Source: an uncultured Lachnospiraceae bacterium
Lineage (GTDB): Bacteria; Bacillota; Clostridia; Lachnospirales; Lachnospiraceae
Direction of reading: 5' to 3'
Length of the DNA stretch: 11,007 nucleotides
NCBI GenBank assembly: GCA_902803155.1
Contig: CADCOU010000215.1
Coordinates: 1-11,007, forward strand
Below, piece by piece: positions 5,889-11,007 of the stretch. Position 1 is the first letter of the stretch; each line of letters starts with the position of its first letter. The translations under genes and the position numbers were made by a program. Below the pieces are notes generated by a model. That model worked only from the letters and a program-made list of their open reading frames with translations, had not been told where the DNA came from and searched no databases.

Positions 5889-7229
5889 CAATCCCCTCCG
5901 TGCCTCATTTAACAGTATTTCCTTCACATTTTTAGCCGGATCCTTCAATACTTCGTCCAGGAGCGTGCCGAGGATCCTTCCGATCTCTTTCCCCTTCGGT
6001 ACGCCGATCCCGATCAGATCATCGCCGGTCACCGCCAGCGTCTTCAGGGAAAGGCAGTCCCCGCGCTTCTGAATGTGCCGGTATATCTCTTCCACCTGAT
6101 CCATGTATTCCAGTTTGCGTTCCTGTACTTCCGGATTCTGCCCGAGGATATCCGCCCGCTTCACCTTCAGGAAAGAGGGGAACAGGTCTTCCCCGATCTG
6201 CACCACGGCGCGTCTCACACCTTCCTCTGTCAGTTCCGGATAAAGGGAATGGTTCTTCACCAGCTGTGTTACGATGCGCTGTGTCGCTTTATCAAACTTC
6301 AGCCGCTCCAGCACTTCCCGGGTGATCTCCGCCCCAGGCGCCGCGTGGCCGCGATAATGAAACACACCGTCCGGCGCCTGTGTCTGGCAGACCGGCTTGC
6401 CGCTGTCGTGCAGCAGCATCGTAAGGCGCAGGATCCGGTCCGGTTCGATCGCCTCCATGGTCCGGATCGTATGTTCCCCCACCGTGATATGATGGTGGGC
6501 ATTGTTCTGGACCGCGTCCATCTCCGCGTCAAATTCCGGGAGAATCACTTTCGTGATGCCGCATTCCCAGGCAAGGCGAATCATCTCCGGATGCGGCGAG
6601 ATGAGCAGTTTCTCCAGTTCCATCCGGATCCGTTCCGCACTGACCATCGACAGAGAAGGCGCCATCTCCGTCGCCGCCTCCTTCGTGACCGGATCCAGAT
6701 CATATCCGAGTTTCGCGCAGAACCGGACCGCCCGGAAGATCCTGAGCGCGTCCTCCGTGAAGCGCTCCCTCGGATCTCCCACGCACCGCACGATACGGTT
6801 CCTGAGATCCTCCATGCCTCCGAACAGGTCGATCAGCCCGTCCCTGTCACTGTATGCCATTGCATTTATCGTGAAATCACGGCGTTTCAGATCCTCTTCC
6901 AGATCTGTCGTGAAGCATACCTGATCCGGATGTCTGTGATCCGCATAATCCCCGTCAATCCGGTATGTGGTGACCTCCAGACTCTCCCCGTCCATGCGGA
7001 CTGTGACTGTACCGTGTTCGATGCCGGTATCGATCGTCCGCCTGAATACGGCACTCACCTGCTCCGGAGTGGCACTGGTGGTGATGTCCCAGTCATCCGG
7101 TATCAGACCGATCACACTGTCCCGCACGCAGCCGCCTACCACATATGCCTCATATCCGCACTCATGCAGTCTGCCGAGCACCTTCCGTGCAGACTCCGGT
7201 ATACTGATCTTCACATTGTTGTCCGTCAT
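5886..7229 (-). CDS. cca: CCA-adding tRNA nucleotidyltransferase with HD domain
   Basis: A 447-residue class II nucleotidyltransferase that builds or repairs the 3' CCA end of tRNAs. The head and catalytic domain hold YVVGGCVRD at 29-37, the metal-binding Asp pair in DDWD at 45-48, RRDFTINAMA at 116-125, and the nucleotide template motif EDALR at 159-163 within RFTEDALRIFRAVRF. ERIRMELEKLL follows at 199-209. A C-terminal HD domain shows HHITVGEH near 246-253, LLHDSGKP at 272-279 and RGHAAPGAEI at 293-302, the arrangement that gives some relatives phosphohydrolase activity. The ATG at 7229 is preferred over an upstream in-frame start because AGGAG lies 7 bases before it. CCA-adding and A-adding versions cannot be separated by eye; no second copy is seen in the window, so CCA-adding is assumed. 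It is divergent from the cold-shock gene and followed by hisS after 81 bases. Confidence 0.94.
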   Translation of the reverse strand: MTDNNVKISIPESARKVLGRLHECGYEAYVVGGCVRDSVIGLIPDDWDITTSATPEQVSAVFRRTIDTGIEHGTVTVRMDGESLEVTTYRIDGDYADHRHPDQVCFTTDLEEDLKRRDFTINAMAYSDRDGLIDLFGGMEDLRNRIVRCVGDPRERFTEDALRIFRAVRFCAKLGYDLDPVTKEAATEMAPSLSMVSAERIRMELEKLLISPHPEMIRLAWECGITKVILPEFDAEMDAVQNNAHHHITVGEHTIRTMEAIEPDRILRLTMLLHDSGKPVCQTQAPDGVFHYRGHAAPGAEITREVLERLKFDKATQRIVTQLVKNHSLYPELTEEGVRRAVVQIGEDLFPSFLKVKRADILGQNPEVQERKLEYMDQVEEIYRHIQKRGDCLSLKTLAVTGDDLIGIGVPKGKEIGRILGTLLDEVLKDPAKNVKEILLNEARRGL

Positions 7230-7272
7230 GTTCTGTCTCCTGATTAGCGGCTCATTTACGGAAACTTTCTGT

Positions 7273-7301
7273 ATCATCTGCACAAGCGCCGCACAACTCA
7301 A
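7273..7301 (-). promoter_or_regulatory. Possible cca promoter
   Basis: On the minus strand TTGAGT (7301-7296) and GATGAT (7278-7273) are 17 bases apart, each matching consensus at 4 of 6 positions. It lies 44-72 bases before the cca start, in the divergent gap shared with the cold-shock gene, where cca must have a promoter. This is the best pair I could find but it is weak. Confidence 0.35.
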
Positions 7302-7346
7302 GTTTGCGTTTTCGTGAAATTAGGTGAAAAATGAGGGATTTTACGG

Positions 7347-7376
7347 TTGACACATCGCGGCGGCGGGCGATATAAT
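7347..7376 (+). promoter_or_regulatory. Strong promoter of the cold-shock gene
   Basis: Perfect TTGACA at 7347-7352 and perfect TATAAT at 7371-7376, with an 18-base GC-rich spacer. Expected start of transcription is near 7383, giving a leader of about 58 bases. This is the strongest promoter in the window; the one-base-long, GC-rich spacer may make it sensitive to supercoiling or temperature. Confidence 0.92.
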
Positions 7377-7390
7377 CTATCCGCAATCCA

Positions 7391-7411
7391 GATTGATGCA
7401 GCGCATCGATC
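7391..7411 (+). other. 5' leader stem-loop of the cold-shock mRNA
   Basis: Arms GATTGATGC (7391-7399) and GCATCGATC (7403-7411) form a 9-bp stem with one G-U pair around a 3-base loop. It starts about 8 bases into the predicted transcript and ends 19 bases before the GGAGG ribosome binding site. Cold-shock mRNAs often use leader structure for stability or temperature control; that role is inferred here. Confidence 0.55.
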
Positions 7412-7440
7412 ACCGTTTTTATATATATGGAGGTCCCGTA

Positions 7441-7638
7441 ATGAAGGGTACAGTTAAGTGGTTCAACGCAGAAAAAGGCTATGGATTCATCACCGGTGAA
7501 GACGGAAAGGACGTATTCGTTCATTTCTCCGCCATCCAGGGTGAAGGTTTCAAGACACTCGATGAAGGCCAGAGTGTTACATACGATCTGACGGAAGGTC
7601 AGCGCGGTATGCAGGCATCCAACGTTGTCAAGGAGTGA
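7441..7638 (+). CDS. csp: Cold-shock protein, CspA/CspB family
   Basis: A 65-residue single cold-shock domain. MKGTVKWFNAEKGYGFIT carries the RNA-binding motif RNP1 (KGYGFI at 12-17), and VFVHF at 25-29 is RNP2; the aromatic residues that stack on single-stranded nucleic acid (W8, F9, F17, F26, H28, F29) are all present. Such proteins melt or hold open RNA structure and act as RNA chaperones at low temperature or in fast growth. The ATG at 7441 is chosen because GGAGG lies 7 bases upstream and the length fits the family exactly. The gene is monocistronic, with its own strong promoter, structured leader and terminator, and is divergent from cca. It cannot be assigned to a particular Bacillus or E. 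coli paralogue. Confidence 0.97.
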   Translation: MKGTVKWFNAEKGYGFITGEDGKDVFVHFSAIQGEGFKTLDEGQSVTYDLTEGQRGMQASNVVKE

Positions 7639-7654
7639 TTCGAAACAGCCTTTT

Positions 7655-7681
7655 CTTTTATATAAAAATGCTATATAAGAG
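7655..7681 (+). other. AT-rich stem-loop in the csp 3' untranslated region
   Basis: CTTTTATATA (7655-7664) pairs with TATATAAGAG (7672-7681) over 10 bp with one G-U pair, around a 7-base loop. It lies 17 bases after the csp stop and is followed by a second dyad, CTGATT-G-AATCAG (7684-7696), whose last bases run into the terminator stem. Weak at high temperature, firmer at low temperature. Function unknown. Confidence 0.4.
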
Positions 7682-7694
7682 TTCTGATTGAATC

Positions 7695-7731
7695 AGCGGT
7701 CCGCAGAGATGCGGGCCGCTTTCCTTCTCTA
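7695..7731 (+). terminator. csp terminator
   Basis: An 11-bp stem (AGCGGTCCGCA at 7695-7705 with TGCGGGCCGCT at 7710-7720, one G-U pair) closes a GAGA tetraloop of the GNRA type and is followed by the pyrimidine tract TTCCTTCTCT. It sits between two converging genes: it ends csp, and on the minus strand it lies 8 bases past the lipoprotein stop codon. The tract on that side is poorer in U, so termination is expected to be stronger for csp. Confidence 0.8.
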
Positions 7732-8796
7732 TCCTCTGGTATTCAGGAACCGCAATTCCTTCTCTCCGGCCTCGTCGGTCGGATACATCTCTACATACTT
7801 TCTGCACTTATCCCTTGCCGACAGAAAGTCCAGTTTCTTCTCATACGCAATGATCTCATTGAAATACAGTTCCTGCTTGCCTTCGCCTCCGGGCAGTTCC
7901 AGCCCCTGGGTTATATAGTTCAGCGCCGTATCCGGATCTCCCTGGGCAAGCGCGCACAGCGCAAGCCCGTTGTAGGCATCAACGTCCTTTGAATCCTTGG
8001 AGTGGATCCTGGAATAGATCGCATTCGCATTGTCATTTTCACCCCTGGCCAGATAGATCCGCCCCATCAGGGAGAGAGCGGGGCCGTATCCATCCTCGAC
8101 CGGCTTGTTCAGAGCCTCTGACGCCTGATCATACTGTTCCAGATAGTAGTAGATCTTCCCTACGTTATAAAAGTCTTCATTGCTCTGCGGAGCGATCCCG
8201 AGCGCAGTCTGCAGGTAGGTGTCACCGACACCGGACAGTTTCGTATCCTCATAGACGCTGTAGATATCCAGGTAAAGCTGATAGTCGTTCGGTCTCAGGG
8301 AGGCGGCATAATCGAAATTCGCCTCTGCCTCCTCACGGCTGCCAAGATGCAGCTGGCTTGCTCCGGTATAAAAATATGCCATCACCTGCTCTGCGTCGGC
8401 TGATGTAATCTGTCTGCAGGTTTCAATCGTCCCTTCATAATCCTGCATGCGGTACTGGGAAGACGCCCGGTACTGAAGAAGGTCAAGGACCGTCTCCGGC
8501 ATCTTGTCATCCGTCGCCGCAAGTGCCTTTTCGAACGAATCGGCAGCCTCGGTATACTTTGCCTGCGCCATCTGAGCGATTCCAAGACCGCGGTATGCTG
8601 ATACAGGTTCCTCCCCCTCAGCAACCGCTTCACTGAAAAAGTTTTCAGCCTCCTGGTAATTATGTGCCTCTGCTGCTTTATATCCCGCGTCCGTCTTCTC
8701 GGTGGAAACCGTATTGCCCGAACAGCCGCCGATAAGAAGCACTGCGGCAAACACCGGGATCAGTAATCCTGTTCTGAATGAACCGAATGAAGTCAT
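7729..8796 (-). CDS. TPR-repeat lipoprotein
   Basis: A 355-residue exported lipoprotein. The signal peptide ends in the lipobox LIGGC, with the lipidated cysteine at residue 25, so the mature protein is held on the outer face of the membrane. The rest is about nine helical tetratricopeptide-type repeats, for example SAYRGLGIAQMAQAKYTEAA, MAYFYTGASQLHLGSREEAE, DFYNVGKIYYYLEQYDQASE and DAYNGLALCALAQGDPDTAL, ending near LDFLSARDKCRKYVEMYP. TPR arrays form superhelices that bind proteins; no catalytic domain is present. The ATG at 8796 is preferred because AGAGG lies 9 bases upstream; an in-frame TTG two codons earlier would be only 3 bases from it. It is divergent from the acyltransferase gene and convergent with csp. 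The partner is unknown; a scaffold role at the envelope is inference only. Confidence 0.88.
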   Translation of the reverse strand: MTSFGSFRTGLLIPVFAAVLLIGGCSGNTVSTEKTDAGYKAAEAHNYQEAENFFSEAVAEGEEPVSAYRGLGIAQMAQAKYTEAADSFEKALAATDDKMPETVLDLLQYRASSQYRMQDYEGTIETCRQITSADAEQVMAYFYTGASQLHLGSREEAEANFDYAASLRPNDYQLYLDIYSVYEDTKLSGVGDTYLQTALGIAPQSNEDFYNVGKIYYYLEQYDQASEALNKPVEDGYGPALSLMGRIYLARGENDNANAIYSRIHSKDSKDVDAYNGLALCALAQGDPDTALNYITQGLELPGGEGKQELYFNEIIAYEKKLDFLSARDKCRKYVEMYPTDEAGEKELRFLNTRG

Positions 8797-8871
8797 ATAC
8801 AATATCCTCTGTCAATGATATTCAGACACCAGTCAGGAAACCGTCGTGATACCGCCTGACCGGTCTGCCTC

Positions 8872-8880
8872 ATCATACCA
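8872..8880 (-). promoter_or_regulatory. Candidate promoter of the TPR lipoprotein gene
   Basis: The minus strand reads TGGTATGAT (8880-8872), an extended -10 element with TATGAT (5 of 6). No good -35 box is present. Expected start of transcription is near 8865, at the GACCGGTC palindrome (8858-8865), with a leader of about 68 bases. Confidence 0.42.
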
Positions 8881-8917
8881 TACCGGAGCAGATCATGAAA
8901 GAGGACATCCCGCCGTT

Positions 8918-8957
8918 CTGCCGGACCTGCCGGAAGCTTCCCTCAGCGGGGATATCC
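8918..8957. promoter_or_regulatory. Repeat and palindrome cluster in the divergent control region
   Basis: Two tandem 9-base repeats (CTGCCGGAC at 8918-8926, CTGCCGGAA at 8927-8935) run into the 10-bp palindrome GGAAGCTTCC (8932-8941). This is followed by the 8-bp palindrome GGATATCC (8950-8957). They lie between the two divergent candidate promoters. Such packing suggests regulator binding sites, though short palindromes do arise by chance. Confidence 0.35.
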
Positions 8958-8958
8958 G

Positions 8959-8976
8959 GTGTGGGGTATCCCACAC
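8959..8976. promoter_or_regulatory. 18-bp dyad at the -35 position of the acyltransferase promoter
   Basis: GTGTGGGGTATCCCACAC has perfect 7-bp arms around a 4-base centre. It ends 14 bases before TATAAT at 8991 and so covers the place of the -35 box (8968-8973 reads ATCCCA, unlike TTGACA). This is typical of an activator-dependent promoter or a repressor site. It lies before the expected transcript, so an RNA terminator role is unlikely for the acyltransferase gene. Confidence 0.55.
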
Positions 8977-8990
8977 GCAGAGGAATCCTG

Positions 8991-8996
8991 TATAAT
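8991..8996 (+). promoter_or_regulatory. -10 box of the acyltransferase promoter
   Basis: A perfect TATAAT, with no -35 match at 16-18 bases upstream. Transcription would begin near 9003, about 50 bases before the chosen start codon at 9054. This position also argues against the longer in-frame start at 8895. Confidence 0.6.
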
Positions 8997-9053
8997 GGGT
9001 TACGTCAGGAACGTCATAGCGCAAAACGTATCCCTCTGATGAAAGGAGTTTTC

Positions 9054-10967
9054 ATGAGTTTCGCCGCACTGCTTATCTATCCGGCTCTGCTGCTTCTGCT
9101 GACCTTCTATGGGGCAGCTGTGTCCGGACGCGGCAAATGCTCTCCCGACTTCCTCCGGCCGGAGCAGACCCGGATGATCCAGGCTGCCGCATGTGTCGGG
9201 ATCATGCTCCATCATCTGACCCAGCAGGTCACTTCCTACGGCGTGTTCACCATGAAGCGGCCGATAACCATATTCAACTATCTGGGAGTTCTGTTTACGG
9301 CCCTGTTTTTCTTTATCTCCGGGTACGGGCTTCTGACAAGCCTCTCCGCCAGACCGGATTATCTCCGCAGTTTTCTGCAGAGGCGGCTCCCGTCCGTGCT
9401 GCTCCCGTTCTGGCTGATCAACGCGCTCGGCATTCTCCTGAACATGTTTGGGTACAAAGCGCACTATACCGCGTCGGAGATCCTCTCCGACCTGTTCGGC
9501 ATTACACTGGTCAACAGCAACGGCTGGTTCATCGTAGAGATCGTTATCCTGTATCTCATTTTCTATGTACTGTTCCGCCTGATCCGGAATCGTGACGCTG
9601 CACTCGCCCTGCTGTGCCTGGCGACTCTGCTGCTCATCGCATACAGTTTCCGTCAGGGACACGATCCTTCCGGCGCGAAGGTCCACTGGTTCCGGGGCGA
9701 ATGGTGGTACAATTCCACGATCACGTTCATATACGGACTGCTCTTCGCACGCTTCAAAGAGAAGCTGACATCCTTCTGGAACAGACACTACGCCGCAGTG
9801 CTGACTGTGTCTGTCCTGTTTGCGGTTGTGACGCTGCACAACTGCGTCTATTGCGTCAACCGCTACGGATACTATCAGACCGGCGTATTTATCTCTGCCA
9901 GGTTCAGCGCGGCAGTCACCCTCGCCTCCCAGTCGGCGGCCTGCATCGCCTTTGTCACACTCGTTCTGCTTCTCCAGATGCGGATCTCCATAGGCAACCG
10001 GGCGCTGGCATATATGAGTACGATCAGCCGGGAACTGTTCCTGATCCACGGCTATTTTGTATCGCGCATCTTCGGATCCGTGCGCATGGAACCTTTTCTC
10101 CGCTATGCGGCGGTCATTTCCTGCAGCATAGCCGCTGCAGCGGTAATCTCGCCCTGCATCCGCCGGATCGTGAAGTATGTCATCTCTTTCCTCACCCGGA
10201 ACATACCGGAGGTTTCCATCTCTCCGTCCACTGTCGGGCAGCTGCACAGAAGCCGCCGCTTCAGAAAAGTCCTTGCGGCAGTCTTCGCCTCAGCTCTTGT
10301 CTGCCTCGGGGCAGTCCCCCTCTTTCAGTATCTCCGCGCCGGAAAGGAATACGCGGCGGAATGCGAAACACTGCGGCATGCAAAAGTTGGAGATGAAGTG
10401 CTCTGGGGACGCTATGAAACTGCTCCGGAAAAATGGGGAAAGGAACGTGTGACGTGGATCGTGATCGGGAAGGAAGAAGGCCGCCTGTGCCTGCTGAGCA
10501 AATACGGCCTGGCCGGGAGCTGGTATCATCAGAAGCACGAACCGGTCACCTGGGAAGATTCGAATCTTCGCGCACTTCTTAACTCCGAATCTTCCATCGG
10601 AGCGTTCAGCCGGTACGAGAAAAAGAACATGCTCCGGACAGACGGCGACCTGGTAACGCTCCTGACAGTAAAGCAGGCGGAGGAAGCTTTTTCTGAAAAT
10701 GAAGACAGGATCCTGTTCATCACGGAGGCCGCCTGGCGGAGCGGTACGAACGCGAATCCGGCATCCCTTCACATAGGTTATTTCGAGAGAGGATACTGCT
10801 ACTCCTGGTGGTGGCTCAGAGGTGAACCCGGAGAAAAGAGCATAACCGCGCCGATCGTGGATCCGGACGGAAGCATATCCGTCGGACAGAAAGCCGTCAA
10901 CAAACCGAGCGGCGCGATCCGCCCGGTCATATGGGTAGATCCGGACCTTACCGGATCCTCCGGCTGA
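9054..10967 (+). CDS. Membrane acyltransferase 3 family protein with C-terminal DUF6273-like domain
   Basis: A 637-residue polytopic membrane protein. Residues 3-20 form a membrane segment, and about 36-375 match the acyltransferase 3 family: ACVGIMLHHL at 46-55 with the likely catalytic histidine (53 or 54), FFFISGYGLL at 85-94, FLQRRLPSVLLPFW at 107-120 and ELFLIHGYF at 327-335. The family's usual Arg-X10-His spacing is not exact; the nearest Arg is R40. These enzymes move acyl groups, often acetyl, onto cell-surface sugars. An added membrane segment (407-426) leads to a domain at about 445-630 resembling DUF6273: VGDEVLWGRYE, VTWIVIGKEEGRLCLLSKYGL, WEDSNLRALLN, WWLRG and IRPVIWVD. Where OatA-type enzymes carry an SGNH esterase domain, this carries DUF6273. 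The ATG at 9054 has AAAGGAG 5 bases upstream; an in-frame ATG at 8895 would add 53 residues but lies upstream of the TATAAT. Acceptor unknown. Confidence 0.85.
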   Translation: MSFAALLIYPALLLLLTFYGAAVSGRGKCSPDFLRPEQTRMIQAAACVGIMLHHLTQQVTSYGVFTMKRPITIFNYLGVLFTALFFFISGYGLLTSLSARPDYLRSFLQRRLPSVLLPFWLINALGILLNMFGYKAHYTASEILSDLFGITLVNSNGWFIVEIVILYLIFYVLFRLIRNRDAALALLCLATLLLIAYSFRQGHDPSGAKVHWFRGEWWYNSTITFIYGLLFARFKEKLTSFWNRHYAAVLTVSVLFAVVTLHNCVYCVNRYGYYQTGVFISARFSAAVTLASQSAACIAFVTLVLLLQMRISIGNRALAYMSTISRELFLIHGYFVSRIFGSVRMEPFLRYAAVISCSIAAAAVISPCIRRIVKYVISFLTRNIPEVSISPSTVGQLHRSRRFRKVLAAVFASALVCLGAVPLFQYLRAGKEYAAECETLRHAKVGDEVLWGRYETAPEKWGKERVTWIVIGKEEGRLCLLSKYGLAGSWYHQKHEPVTWEDSNLRALLNSESSIGAFSRYEKKNMLRTDGDLVTLLTVKQAEEAFSENEDRILFITEAAWRSGTNANPASLHIGYFERGYCYSWWWLRGEPGEKSITAPIVDPDGSISVGQKAVNKPSGAIRPVIWVDPDLTGSSG

Positions 10968-11007
10968 CGCATGAAGCGGCGGTTCTGCAGAGGCATGGTC
11001 CGGCAGA

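Noticed and set aside
6075..7247. 390-codon plus-strand open frame opposite cca
   Set aside because: The translation is rich in His, Arg and Pro with no domain; the minus strand encodes a complete CCA-adding enzyme.
7672..7679. TATATAAG as a promoter element after csp
   Set aside because: No -35 box at suitable spacing, and no plus-strand gene downstream; it is better explained as one arm of a 3' stem-loop.
8895..9053. In-frame upstream ATG at 8895 as the acyltransferase start, with GGAG 6 bases before it
   Set aside because: It would add 53 residues with no family counterpart and lies upstream of the TATAAT at 8991. The ATG at 9054 has a stronger ribosome binding site directly before the first membrane segment. 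Not fully excluded.
9000..10247. 415-codon minus-strand open frame opposite the acyltransferase gene
   Set aside because: Composition is typical of an antisense shadow and it overlaps a membrane protein with clear family motifs and a good ribosome binding site.
1..11007. CRISPR array, transposon, integrase, tRNA or rRNA genes
   Set aside because: No spaced direct-repeat arrays, transposase-like proteins, cloverleaf-like sequences or rRNA-like stretches were seen on either strand.

Overview
The window looks like chromosomal core DNA of a Gram-positive anaerobe of the Clostridia, most likely Lachnospiraceae-like. The grounds are the hup-rqcP-divIC block, a PgcA-type phosphosugar mutase, an HD-domain CCA-adding enzyme, strong AGGAG-type ribosome binding sites and sigma-A type promoters. 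No IS element, integrase, CRISPR array, rRNA or tRNA gene is visible. The family placement is inference from gene content, not from a search.

Left part, all on the minus strand (read right to left): cca (5886-7229), hisS (4494-5804), a secreted serpin (3195-4406), pgcA-like phosphosugar mutase (1276-3012), hup (839-1111), rqcP (519-758) and a divIC/FtsB-like gene (58-363), ending in a hairpin terminator that runs off the window edge (1-34). Candidate promoters precede hisS, pgcA, hup and divIC, so this is a string of short transcription units, not one operon. The yabP and yabQ genes that usually lie between rqcP and divIC in spore formers are absent, which fits a lineage that does not sporulate.

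Middle: divergent from cca is a cold-shock protein gene (7441-7638, plus strand). It has a near-perfect promoter, a leader stem-loop, and a structured 3' end finishing in a long terminator hairpin. Convergent with it is a TPR lipoprotein gene (7729-8796, minus).

Right part: divergent from the lipoprotein gene is a plus-strand membrane acyltransferase (acyltransferase 3 family) with an extra membrane segment and a C-terminal DUF6273-like domain (9054-10967). The 257-bp divergent intergenic region carries a cluster of short repeats and palindromes, including an 18-bp dyad where the -35 box should be. The last 40 bases hold nothing I can support.

How the genes work together: most are housekeeping, covering tRNA maturation and charging, rescue of stalled ribosomes, nucleoid structure, cell division and sugar-phosphate metabolism. 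The accessory or niche-facing genes are the exported serpin (a likely inhibitor of host or community proteases), the TPR lipoprotein and the acyltransferase fusion. I see no convincing new multi-gene system; the serpin, the acyltransferase-DUF6273 fusion and its palindrome-rich control region are the parts most worth a second look. No intergenic stretch exceeds 300 bases.
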